A stretch of DNA of 64,000 nucleotides from Limnephilus marmoratus (taxonomy: Eukaryota > Arthropoda > Insecta > Trichoptera > Limnephilidae): the NCBI GenBank assembly GCA_917880885.1, contig OU862928.1, positions 41,528,962 through 41,592,961 of the forward strand, given 5' to 3'. This document shows, one piece after another, positions 43,248-53,933 of the stretch. Numbering within the stretch: position 1 is the stretch's first letter; every line of letters begins with the position of its first letter. The position numbers and the translations under genes were made by a program. Under the pieces are notes generated by a model. The model worked only from the letters and a program-made list of their open reading frames with translations. It was not told the origin of the DNA and made no database searches.

Positions 43248-44500
43248 CTACATATGAGTATATAAACTCTCGTGCCACGGTGTTTGTGGTCGCACTACTC
43301 CGAAACGGCTAGACCGATTTTTATGAATATTTTAATGTATATTTGGTAGGTATGAGAATAGGTTGTGAAGTATATTTCATACCGCTAGGTGATTAGGGTG
43401 TCCATATCCAGAATTTTTTTCTATTTTATTGACAATATATTTTTTTCACGTAAATATACCTATAACCCCAAATTTTCACCTTCCTACCGCCACCCTCCCA
43501 TTTTTAATCATGATTTTAGTATTTTTTCTATGAAAAAATTTAACCGTCGTTCGTATTTCAAACAGAACAAAATTATTTATGTTGTTGAATGACAGATGGC
43601 GCTACGTCCGCCTCATCGAACTTTCATTCGCCAATGCGCAAGTCATTCACCAGAAGCGTAGCGTCATTTTGACATTTCATTCGGCATTTGTTATGCGTCA
43701 CAACGCAGTGCGGTCAAAATTTTGTACGATTTATTTTAATTTGTCTATTTGTGTGCGTGTATTTTTATGCACATACTAGCTGGTTCCCAGCATGCGTTGT
43801 TATGCCATTTAATAAAGAAATTGTTTGTCACTGCGTGTCCTTTCCCATTCGTCCCGTTCCACTTTTGCCTCCCCTTCCTCTCCCGCGTCCCCTTCCCCTC
43901 TCGTGTTCCCACTTCGGTTCCTCCACCTTCCCTCTCCCCATTCCACTCCCCCCTTCCCCCGTCCCGCGAACCCCCTCCCGAGTTCCCCTCCCCCCTCACA
44001 GGTTACCCTCCATACTCTACCCTCTCCCGCGAACCCCGAGCCCGAGTTCCCCGCACCTCTCTCCCGAATTTCACACATTCAGTTTTCAAACAGCTCGGGT
44101 GCCACCTCGTGCAATTGTTTATACAAATTTCATAATGCCAGAGCTCACCAGTAGTTTTATACAAACCTTGTCCTGACAATAACAAACACAAAAAAAGAAT
44201 TATCCAATTTGGTGCAGTCGTTCGGAAGTTATGCGCGTACATACATTTAGTCGATTCATTTTTATTTACATAAGATAGATAAGATAGATTATGCGGAAGA
44301 AATACATTGAATAGAGAAAATGAATGGTTGGTATTTTTTTTGTTTTTATCGGCGGTCATCGTCAACAGCACTTCATTCATCTTTCTGTCATAGATCCCAT
44401 CCCCACACACTTACAATACATTCGTTATTTTTTATTTAACAACCAAAATTTTCACTAGAAATAATTTATATGGCAGAACAACGTTAGCCGGGTCAGCTAG
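43248..44500 (+). mobile_element. Helitron-like element, second copy, with nested family G copy
   Basis: It parallels 3924-4603 (CTCCGAAACGGCTAGACCGA, GGTAGGTATGAGAATAGG, GACAGATGGCGCTACGTCCG) and ends GCCGGGTCAGCTAG. The interval 43776 to about 44285 is a reversed family G copy, ending CTAG on the minus strand at 43779-43776. Several long frames in the C/T-rich part (43688-44176 and others) are low-complexity shadows. Confidence 0.6.
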
Positions 44501-44940
44501 GATTTCACATAATAATATATCTTAAGTCTTTGGACAATTAATTTATCTAAGTCATTTTTCATCGTTCGTCTGCATCCTGAACGGTATTATAATGCTTATC
44601 CGATTTCCGGGATGAAAAAAATAGGTTTTATGGCAAAAAGTTCAATAAAACTACCCCTTTATATCAGAATATCGAGGGCTGTTAGAGTGAAATAAAGGGT
44701 TGCAGATTTATCGATAGTACCAGTGAAATAGTTACAGGTTTTATTAATACCGAGTTCAAAAGATTCAATTCAAACGCCAGATCGCGTGTAAGCGATATTT
44801 TATCCAAATCTTTTCTGATATTCAGAGTTATAAATGTGAGAAATCTATTCACGTGGAAGAAATAATGGTAACCATATTTTATAAAACATTTTTTTATTTT
44901 ATTGATGTTCTCAATAAAATGGTTAAACAAATTTCAGGTA
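44501..44940. other. AT-rich stretch, nothing recognised
   Basis: No shared repeat or supported frame. Confidence 0.35.
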
Positions 44941-45160
44941 TTATTTTTTAATTGATAAACTATTGTTTAAGACAAGATTTTTAAGCATGGCGCAAAAGAT
45001 AACACTTATTATAAGCAATAATTATCAGCCTGAATCGCCCATCTACATACATTGTAAAAATCTTTCGAGAAAAGATACAATCCGCCAACGGGACTCGAAC
45101 CCGTGTCCTTCCGATTGCCGGTCAGGTGCGCTACCACTGAGCTATGTCGGCTTATCTAAT
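44941..45160 (-). repeat. SINE family C, copy 1
   Basis: The minus strand starts with a tRNA-like head: box A TAGCTCAGTGG and box B GGTTCGAGTCC (45115-45080), with acceptor strands nearly pairing (CCGACA/TGGCGG). Then come AGATTTTT and a TTATAATAAGTGTT-like tail. A near-complete tRNA fold is possible, but the same sequence recurs twice within 600 bp with a shared tail, so I call a SINE. Confidence 0.65.
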
Positions 45161-45354
45161 ACCCGCCAAATAATTCAATAAATACTAGTGTTTCATGCAA
45201 CAATTACTGCTTATTACATTTTTCCACCTGAAAACAATCGACTTTATTTTTGTGAGAGAGGCATTGTTAATGCTAAATCTCTCGCTAGGTGGCGTCGAGA
45301 CAAATTATGTTTACATTTTTTGGTGAAATACTTTAGCTTGTCAAATATTAATTA

Positions 45355-45565
45355 TTATTTTTAATTGATAAACTAACGTTTAAGACAAGATTTTTGTGCA
45401 TAGCGCAAAGGGTAACAATTATAATAAGTAATAATTATTAACCTGAAACACTCATCTACATTTATTTTTTAATTAATTAAAAAATCTCCAGAGAAAAGAT
45501 ACATGCCGCTGACGGGACTCGAACCCGCGTCCTTCCGATTTCTGGTCAACTTGTGAGCTACGTCA
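45355..45565 (-). repeat. SINE family C, copy 2
   Basis: Direct repeat of copy 1, including the flank ATTGATAAACTA, then GTTTAAGACAAGATTTTT, then GCGCAAA. The head at 45505-45560 is partly deleted in its anticodon region. Confidence 0.6.
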
Positions 45566-45569
45566 GCTA

Positions 45570-45745
45570 CTCAATTTAGCTGACGTACTCAGTGGATACG
45601 AGCAGTCGACCGGAAATCAGAAGGACGCGGGTTCGAGTCCCATCGGCGGCATGTATCTTTTCTCGGGAGATTTTTTCAATGTAGATGAGTGTTTCAGACT
45701 AATAAATTATTTCTTATAATAATTATAAAATTTCAGGTGCATGCA
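45570..45745 (+). repeat. SINE family C, copy 3, inverted to copy 2
   Basis: AGCTGACGTACTCAGTGG, then GACGCGGGTTCGAGTCCC, then CATGTATCTTTTCTCGGGAG, then TTATAATAATTATAA. Together with copy 2 it forms a large inverted pair with its centre at about 45567. Confidence 0.6.
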
Positions 45746-45789
45746 ATTTTAAAAAGATCATTGGGTCAGTTTTACCATTTTGTGACTTA

Positions 45790-46075
45790 TTTTTAGCTCC
45801 ACATAGGAGACCCAGAGGAAAATAATACCCCTAAAGACCTACGCCATCTTCGGGGATGCTGTAGGAATTTGGGGATGCCTTTGGGGATGCCTTATTAGGA
45901 AAGGAAGATATGAAGTTCTTGAAAAAAAATTGTATGAAAGGGGTGGGTAGGAATCTGAGGATCAGTGTGTTCAAGAATGATGAACGTATGAAACCTCCCA
46001 ATGCGGTGGTCGCGAAAGCCCGTTGGAGAGTTCAAAAGTCCTCCCTCAACCAGTCTCTCCCGTATACATCAATTT
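45790..46075. repeat. Dispersed repeat family A
   Basis: TCCACATAGGAGACCCAGAG, then TCTTCGGGGATGCTGTAGG, then GTGTTCAAGAATGATGAACG matches 42790-43000, with a small duplication of the GGGGATGC block. Confidence 0.55.
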
Positions 46076-46229
46076 TTTTCAAAATTGTGGACAATTCTAG
46101 TTAAAATGTTTCGGTAAGTTTTTTTTGTTATTATTTTCATGTTTGATAGTAAAAATTTATAATTAAGAAATATCAATGTTTTTTTTTCAAGCAAAAATTC
46201 CGAAAGAAAATTTTATTTTTGAAAAAAAA

Positions 46230-46885
46230 AAATTATTTAAAGGAACATTACTCCATAGTCTGGTCGCCCTTCTACAAAATTCATATTCATACTATTGAAA
46301 GAATTCAAAGAAAATTTCTGTTTCGTATCCATTTAGAGCACATAAATTACTATTTTTTAAATATTCCAACATTAGAAAACAGGCGAAAAATAAACGACCT
46401 GACCTTATTATTAAAATTATGAAACTCGAAATTCGATTGTTGTGAACTCCTGCATTTTAAATCTGCATGTACGAGTACCCACACGAACAACTAGACAAAC
46501 ATTATCATTTTACATTCGTATATCTCATTCTAACTATGATTTGCATTCCCCAATACAACGTTTAGTCTTGGTAACAAATACTTAAACAATATGGATGTGT
46601 TTGACAATTTGAACTTAGCAAACTTCAAACGCCATGTGTGCCAACTATGTATTTCTACCTATCCCATAAACTAGCGTGAATAATAATTTTAAATATTAGG
46701 TACCTACTTTATGTCAACTCCTATATTTTGTGGATTATATTTTGTTAACGCTTATACTTTATGTAACCTATATTTTATTTTTAACATTGTCTTTTGTCAA
46801 CTCATTATTTTCACTGTAATAAAAAAAACATGTACTGCATTCTATGTAAAAGCCCTTTGGGCGTTTAAATAAATAAATAAAATAA
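46230..46885 (+). pseudogene. Jockey/CR1-like element C-terminus, decayed
   Basis: HYSIVWSPFYKIHIHTIERI, then QRKFLFRIHLEH, then LENRRKINDLTLLLKL matches the 14517 frame, then frameshifts follow. The 3' end has a hairpin (AAGCCCTTTGGGCGTT) and a TAAA/AATA tail. 46886-47980 holds no recognised gene; CCCTCCGGAGGG at 47380 is a perfect palindrome. Confidence 0.7.
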
Positions 46886-47984
46886 ATAAATTTAGTTTCT
46901 AAAGTGGTTTTTGTTTTAACGGTAACTTAAAAAATATGTAAAAAAATTTACAGCATGTTTAAAATACCTCCGAAGCATTCCATTTCATTTGCATTTGCAT
47001 TTCACCAAGGCCGTTGGGACTTGTAGTTAAAAATATTTAGAAGCCCGAAGAATTAATCTTGTATTTATCGTTCTTGGAATATGACAAGGAATCGGAGTAC
47101 ACATAATTACAATATTGGTATGAATCATGGAATTTATGGAAACAAAGAAAATCATTACGCTACATAAATATTTGCAGATACTATTGTATATTTTGTGTAT
47201 TTCCCAAACAAATAAAAACATCTTGCACCGAGTTGATCGATTTCCTAAAATGCGTATTATTTGGTATGGCCTGCGGAGGTTTACGGATTGCGAAGGATTT
47301 GAGGACGAGCTCTTCGAGAGGGTTGTAGGTATTACCTAAATCCACCCCCAGTCTACACCCACCCCTATACCTATTCCCTCCGGAGGGACAGCCTACCGTG
47401 TTTACTCGGATATATAGTAATAAGACACTCAGCGGAGGGTTGGTGATCCCCGTGGACTGTGGACATGTGGATCAATTGTTTGGAAAATTCTGGGAATTCT
47501 GAGAGAAATTCGAATCATGGAAACATATAGAGTGGGCATTACCAAATTTGTTTGGGAATTGCAAAACTTTGAAACAAGTGCAGTGGACGGATGGAAAGTG
47601 GAAACTTTAGCGTCAGAATTGTACATTACATTATTGTGACTGTTTTTAACCCTCCTATACTCGCGCGTTGGTTTCTCAGACCGACAAATAAAATCAAAAT
47701 TAACAACAATGGGAATTTTAGGTTTTTAGTAGCTTCATAATTTGTTGTTAGTCATTATTTAGTGCGGCGAGCGCATTGCTGCTGAGTGGACGCGTGACGC
47801 TTGTTGACTGTTATCGGTCATTTAGATAAGTAAAAAATTACTACCCAATATTGATTAATTCATGTTTTCGTAATGTTTTATTATTTTTTTATACTTTCAT
47901 TTCTTAGATTTCAGAGTTTTTTAAAAATTAACACATGAAAATGTTTATTTTTGGTATTATAGTTAGAGTACCTACACAAATTGC

Positions 47985-48060
47985 GTTAATAATAATAATA
48001 ATAATAATTGTATAATTTGTATAGCGCCGTTTTTGTGAAAAATCACCTCAAGGACGCTTA
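47985..48060 (+). repeat. AAT microsatellite with TTGTATAGCGCC-type flank
   Basis: An AATAATAAT run, then TAATTTGTATAGCGCCG. The same flank follows ATA-rich DNA at 54310-54395 and is found on the minus strand at 9290-9340. Confidence 0.6.
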
Positions 48061-48067
48061 ATTGATT

Positions 48068-48780
48068 GCGTTATTTTTGAGAGGCTGGGTTAAGGGTCAT
48101 TAACCAGCCAGTGGTCGAGAATTCATATTTCGTTGAAAGATGTTCCTACGATCGTACAGGGCGGTTCAATGAGAAAGATTAATTATTCTCAGTAATAACT
48201 GAATATTGATTTTATTCATTCAAAATTTGCTTTAATTTATACCTACATTCAAAAATGTTGAAAGGCGTGATGATAAAACTATTAAAATAATGTACTTTTT
48301 GTAATTATATTTTGATCATAAGTATTTATAATTTTTCAATAATATATAAGCAAAATAAGAATGTAAAAAAAACTTAAGTATATTAGTTTGTAAGACTGTA
48401 AATAAATAGATAAACTGAAGTATTTTCGTCACAAAACACGTGGGAGGATCTTTTATTAAATTATTTTATTTAAACTAAAATAAAAATTCTGAATCATAGC
48501 TTTCCCAGATAATTAATCGATTTATTTGACTGCATGATTATATGATTTGAAATGTGTGTTGTATAATACAAAAGTTTGTTTGAAAGTTTAACAAATCTGC
48601 CAACGACCCGTAAAACCTTATTGTACTAAAAATAAACATACATTCTCAAAATTTAAAACATAGCTTTACTGGATAAAAGAACGGTCTTCCGAAATCAATT
48701 TATAATTTAAGAAAAAGGCAATACGGCTAAAATTTGATTTAAAAATCACATATTTCCGGTTTTGTCTGGTAAAAGTCTGT
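48068..48780 (+). mobile_element. MITE family T, copy A
   Basis: About 710 bp, from CATTAACCAGCCAGTGG to TTCCGGTTTTGTCTGGTAA. Shares long AT-rich blocks with 51248-51959 and, inverted, 59446-60155. No coding capacity. TTAA at about 48094 precedes its left end. Confidence 0.6.
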
Positions 48781-49114
48781 TTCTACCAATCAAAGTAAAA
48801 GTTTTAATATATATAAATTTTTAAAATTCAATTATACCCCCTTCTATATAATAAATACCAATAATGCTTAAAAAAATATACATATACATACATAATTAAA
48901 ATACTACAGACAAGATGGAATATCGGTTTGCGACACCGTGCGTGAGTATACGTGCTATATACCGTTTGGCACGAGTATACGAAGGTTAAGTAATTTATAC
49001 GAATAACACAAACAGTTTTGTTTCAATCGTGCCTTCGAATGGGGTTGAAATAAGCGGGACATTATATAAACATTATATAAACCACAGTATAGTTAGGTCA
49101 TTTATAAAAACTAT

Positions 49115-49880
49115 TTTGAAGTGAAAACTTCTTTAGCACCGTTGTGATTTGAAACTCGTGAAACGAAAAATAGCAATACTAAAAAGAGACAAACATATAC
49201 ATCAATAGGATTTAGCCTGCGAGAGAAAGAGATATAATCGGTCTCCTCTTTGTGCGGTGCTTCGTAGCCTGTCGATTTCTCCTTTGTAAGGTGTTCGTAA
49301 CCTCCCCACTCTTGTCTACTTTAGTTTTTGAAGGTTTCACTTCCAGCGCATGTGAATTGTACACTCTGTTTTTTAAAGTGAAAACTACTTTAGCACCGTT
49401 GTGATATGAAACACGATGAAACGAAAAAGCGACTCTAAAAAGAGAAACACATAAATCTTTAGGATTTAGCCTGCGAGACGATGTTAAATAATAATCGCTC
49501 TCCTCTTTATGCGGCGCTTCGTAGCCTCCCCACTCTTATCTTCATTAGTTTTCTGAAGGTTTCACTTCTACCGCGTCTGAACTGCACACTTGTATTTTTT
49601 TAACATTAACTCCGTTCAGGAAGAAATACAAAGTGCAGTTCACAGAGTGGCGGTAATTAACAAAGTAAATAACAAAGTGAAACGTTCAGAAAATTGAAGT
49701 AGACAAGAGTGGGGGGAATACGAAGCACCGCACAAAGAGGAGACCGATTATTCTATCTCATTTTCTCGCAGGCTAATTCCCATAGATGTATGTATTTGTC
49801 TCTTTTTAATGTCGCTTTTTCGTTTCATCGAGTTTCAAATCATAACAATGCTAAAGAAGTTTTCACTTCAAAAAATCCTC
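49115..49880. repeat. Three copies of family M (two inverted, one direct)
   Basis: 49120-49365 and 49372-49590 are reversed copies (TTTAGCACCGTTGTGAT, then TGCGAGA, then TCGGTCTCCTCTTTGTGCGG). 49640-49880 is a forward copy (GACAAGAGTGGGGGG, then CACAAAGAGGAGACCGATTA). The second and third form an inverted pair around 49610. Confidence 0.65.
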
Positions 49881-50125
49881 AGGGCAAATTTGTCATCTTT
49901 GGACACGCTGTGCGGAAGTTATTTTTAGGGATAGGAAGGAGATAAAATTCTGGGAAGGAAAAATGTACGAGGGGTACCCACCCAGTAATTTGGGATTCAG
50001 TATGTATGTTCAAGAGAGAAAGACGTATGAATCCATCCCTCCTAGTGCGATACAAGGCGATGTTCCGAGAGAGTCTGACTGGAGAAGACAAAAGTGCATA
50101 CGCCGCCGGACAAAACTCACCCCAT
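49872..50125. repeat. Dispersed repeat family A
   Basis: CCTCAGGGCAAATTTGTCAT, then GGACACGCTGTGCGGAAG, then ATGAATCCATCCCTCC, then GATGTTCCGAGAGAGTCTG. It directly adjoins the family M copy. 50126-50980 has no recognised feature. Confidence 0.55.
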
Positions 50126-50984
50126 GACCACAAATTCTATTATACAATATTGTAATCGTACTTCTCCATTCATTGGCATCCTTAGTTGTCGATCAAAAAG
50201 TGAAGCACACGTGATAGCATACTGCTTACCAACAGCGTATGCAGGGAAACTGAAGGTCTAGATTCATTAAAAAAAAAAATGTAGATTAGTCCATTAAAAA
50301 AAATAGCCTCGAAGGAGTAACCATCTGTTACTTATACCAAGGCGGGTAAGTGGTGGATAACCTACGATCAAAAAATCTTACATCGTGTCAAAAGGTCTTA
50401 TAAATATTTTAGATCCAAATAGCTTTATTTGCATGCTTTCAAGACGAATGCTCAGAGAAGATATTCCGAATGAGGAGGTCCTTTGACTGTGAAAGGATTT
50501 ATTCACGTAAAGATATCAAAAGATCATACTAGCGTAGTGATTCTTTTACCCACTTCATTCCTTTTCATTCCCTTCCCCACTTAAAAACAAGTATTTTTAT
50601 TTGCAGGTTAGTTGCATTATTTTTAATTTTCTAAATCACATTTTTTTTCAGATAAAATCATTTTGTCACATAAAACTTAACATATTTATTTATCCCCATC
50701 AATATGGGTTGGTTGAACGAAATTGCCACCTTTAAATTAATATGCATGTATCTCCACAGAAGTCGTTAGTATAGATCATTATGAATTGTCCGGTCACCGT
50801 TTCGCAGTAATTCAAATGCAACTTTGTCATCAAATGGTCAATAAGCGCCATTTTGTTTTCTTTTCTTAACATTTAAACGGCGAGATGTATTTCGGCTATT
50901 CATCAAATGATAACAAGCTGACAAGTTTAACAACATGATACGTGAACAACCATCGACAACATTTCTTGAATAACCTACACCCCT

Positions 50985-51240
50985 GCCCTAGGTCACCTCA
51001 AGGGGTTCGCTACGTTTGGTGTCTTAGCAGGGGTACCCGGTTTCACGAGGTGAGGTTTGTCTAGGTCTTGGCGGCGGATGCGTTTGCTCACCCACAGCAT
51101 GGCAGGACGACTCGGAAGAGACTGGGCTGGACTCTCTCGACCCATCGCCTCGCGCCGCGGTAAGAAGAATGGATTCATAAGTCCGCACTCCTGGACACAC
51201 CTACCCCTAGATTCTTTCTCAAAACTTTCTCTCCTTCTAT
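50985..51240. repeat. Dispersed repeat family A, inverted
   Basis: GAGGTGAGGTTTGTCTAGGT, then TGGCAGGACGACTCGG, then CTCCTGGACACACCTACCCC is the reverse complement of 42910-43090. Confidence 0.5.
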
Positions 51241-51247
51241 CTTTTAA

Positions 51248-51959
51248 GAGCGTTTAACCAGCCAGCGGACGAAAATCCACATTTCGTCGAAAGTTGTTCT
51301 TACGATCGTGCAGGGCGGTTACAATGAGAAAGATTAATTATTCTCCGTACCAGCTTTTTTAAATTATAACTCAATATCGAATTTATTTCAATTCAAATTA
51401 GCTTTAATTTATACCTTCATCCAAAAATGCTGAAAGGCGTGATGATAAAACTATTAAAATAATGTACTTTTTGTAGTTATTTTTTGATTATAAGTATTTA
51501 TAATTTTTCAATAATGTCTAAATTTAATAAGAATGTTAAAAAAATCTGAAATATATTAGTTTGTAAGTGCGCAAATAAATACACAAACGGACCAATTTTC
51601 GCCAAGAAACACATGAACGTACATATTTTTTAATGATTTTATTGAAACTAAAATTAAAATTCTAAAACATACGTTTGCTAGGTAATGTATAGATTTATTT
51701 TACTGCATGATTTTATTATTTGAAATGGTGTGGTATAATACAAAAACTTTTTTGAAAATTGAACAAATCTGCCAACGACCTATGGAATAACCTTATTATA
51801 CCAAAAATTAATTTTTTTTCTCAAAATTTATTACATACGAATGCTAGATAAAAGAACAATCTTTCGAAATCCATTTATAATATTTTGTGGAAAAGAGTCA
51901 ATACGTCTAAAAACTTTTTTAAAAATGACGTATTTCCGGTTTTCTCTGGTAATGACCTC
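51248..51959 (+). mobile_element. MITE family T, copy B, flanked by TTAA
   Basis: 712 bp between TTAA at 51244-51247 and TTAA at 51960-51963. Ends GAGCGTTTAACCAGCC and (reverse complement of the right end) GAGGTCATTACCAGAG form an imperfect 16-bp inverted repeat. A TTAA duplication suggests a piggyBac-like mechanism, but the ends do not start with the usual CCC. Confidence 0.6.
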
Positions 51960-51963
51960 TTAA

Positions 51964-52356
51964 ATAGTATTATTTATTTGATAATGCTTTCGAAATGCGA
52001 AACAGCTGTCACTCATAATAATACTTGATAATTTTTATAATCCTTTATTTTCTTTCCACGAAAAGATCGTCCACCCATCCTCCAGCATCTTCACAGATTT
52101 TTAATGAATTTTTTTCTTCAGAGCCTTCTGTGAGGAGCTAACATAAAAAAGTCCTCTTCCGCTGAACAAAATTTCGTTAAAAAATTGAAACGTTCTCAGA
52201 ATTGTCATTTAACAGAAACCGGGAACTATTAAAAAAAAAACAAAATGGTGCCGAATGGTTACTTGATGACATGTACCATTTGAATTTCCGTTAAACAACC
52301 CAAATGTAAGTGTTAAAGGAGATCATTCGTCTTTATTTGGAGAAGTTTGAACTCAC
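51964..52356. other. Intronic AT-rich DNA
   Basis: No repeat or frame recognised; it leads into the exon B donor. Confidence 0.4.
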
Positions 52357-52503
52357 CGGTACAAGAAACCTCCTGACTTCAGCCAGTGCGTAGGCAATCC
52401 TGGCGTGCGCTTCTGCAGGAGTGGCGAATGCGCTGATCTCCACGTGCAAGTCCTCGGACAGGTGTGAGAACTTTGCGTCTCCGCTGGTCCGCAATTCTTC
52501 TTC
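52357..52503 (-). CDS. Host STAR-family gene, exon B (second half of KH domain)
   Basis: A 49-codon phase-0 exon. The acceptor is CGTCCCCCAG before GAAGAAG; the donor is GTACCG followed by GTGAGT. It reads EEELRTSGDAKFSHLSEDLH, VEISAFATPAEAHARIAYAL, AEVRRFLVP. This is the distal part of the maxi-KH domain of Sam68/KHDRBS-type proteins (EEELR, LHVEI, AYALAEVRRFLVP). Joined to exon C it gives the family's continuous RFLVPDYNDDIRQEQ. GC-rich composition stands out from the intron. Confidence 0.92.
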
Positions 52504-52659
52504 CTGGGGGACGAACATCAAAATGGTATTATAAAATATTAAATAAAATCGGAAATGTTTATCCAAGACACCATCTAGATTAGGTTAGATTTATTATGAG
52601 TTTACGTATTTACAATATTTCTATTACTGGTCACACGACCTGTCTATACTGGCCGCTAA

Positions 52660-53216
52660 TTGAATCTGCTGGGTAGGGTGGCATTTGATCGCTCTCGACT
52701 CCCGACGAATCTGCTACTAGCATCTATCGGCAACTGATAGAATCTGTCGGCATCTGATTGAAGCTCTTTCAATATACTACACAAACCATTTTTTTAGAAC
52801 TTTGTGTTTTAAAAAAATAGCAGCCAAAAGTATGGGAAAAAATAGTTGAAGATAACATTGATTTTTCCATTTAAATTTTGAAAGCGTTTATAAGACATTA
52901 AATAAGAGATCCTGGGTTCGAATTGAATCTGCTGGGTAGGGTGGCATTTGACCGCTCTCGACTCTCGACGAATCTGCTACTAGCATCTATCGGCAACTGA
53001 TAGAAGCTCTTTCCCTGCTGAAATCTATCGGCATCTGATTGAAGCTCTTTCAATACACTACACAAACCATTTTTATAGAACTTTGTGTTTTAAAAAGATA
53101 GCAGCCTTCAACTATTTTTTCCCAGTATGGGAAAAAATAGTTGAAGATAACATCGATTTTTCCATTGAAAATTTTGATAGCGTTTATAAGACATTAATAT
53201 AAGAGATCCTAGGTTC
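52660..53216 (+). repeat. Tandem duplication of about 262 bp
   Basis: TTGAATCTGCTGGGTAGGGT at about 52660 recurs at 52923, and the two units stay alike through CGACGAATCTGCTACTAGC, the GATTGAAGCTCTTTCAA block and AGAGATCCT(G/A)GGTTCGA. Unit 2 has a small inversion-like insertion (TTCAACTATTTTTTCCCA followed by its complement) near 53106. Confidence 0.75.
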
Positions 53217-53715
53217 GAGTCCCAGTTGCGACCGTTTCCTTTTTCTTTTTTTTTGTTCCTTGTTCTTTTCCATATTTTCATTTAGATTTATTAGTATTTT
53301 CTTCTTCTTCAATGATATATTACATTGACGTGTATAACTTTTTAGGTAGATAAGGTCAATAGGTGTCGCATGCATAATATAAAATCGAATGTGTTTATCG
53401 GAGATAATATCTAGGTTACAAATAATTATTTAGAATTTTGTGATCATTTAAAAAGGTTCAAGCCAAAAATATGAGAAAAATTAGTCGAAGTTAATATTGT
53501 TAATTCTGAATTTGAAATGAGTTCGACAAAAATGACTTAAAAATAAGAGGTCCAAATGGATTAGTTGTTTAAGGCGTTTGTTCCCGTAAAACAAGAGATC
53601 CTGGGTTCGAGTCCCCCGTTACCTTTTTTATTTTCTTAGTCTTGTTTTTTTTTTATATTTTGGTTCAGATTTAGCAGAATTATTTTCTTCTCCAATGATA
53701 TTCTAGAATTTAATT
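53217..53715 (+). repeat. SINE-like family D copies
   Basis: GAGATCCTGGGTTCGAGTCC (box-B-like), then a T/C-rich stretch, then CAATGATATATTACATTG and ATCTAGGTTACAAATAATT. The same order recurs at 53585-53700 and 42205-42500. Box A is weak, so the tRNA origin is tentative. Confidence 0.45.
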
Positions 53716-53933
53716 TGATAATCTGTAGTGTTCTGTTAATTTAGTGTACACACTAACAGACTCTCCAAATACTTGGATGGAGATTACTTTGGAATAAATA
53801 GAATCTGGTTCGTTATCTGCGTTTATTTATACTTCGCGTATACAAATGGGACTGCGGTAGTCTATCTAACTAGGAGCTAGCTAAAATGGTTCTGGCGAGT
53901 GATAATTGAAACACAGCCTCTGAGCCCCTTGAT

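Larger units (their letters stand above)
27047..52356 (-). other. 25.3-kb host intron filled with mobile elements
   Basis: The interval lies between the exon B donor and the exon C acceptor. No other host coding sequence was recognised inside; individual elements are listed separately. Mobile elements in both orientations tile much of it. Confidence 0.75.

Noticed and set aside
43688..44176. Long frames on both strands (up to 162 codons), P/S/R-rich
   Set aside because: They lie in a C/T-rich low-complexity part of a Helitron-like repeat, open in several frames at once, and are not conserved in other copies.
45080..45155. Possible functional tRNA gene
   Set aside because: Box A and B are good, but the acceptor stem is imperfect and the same unit recurs with a common tail at 45355 and 45570, so a SINE is more likely.
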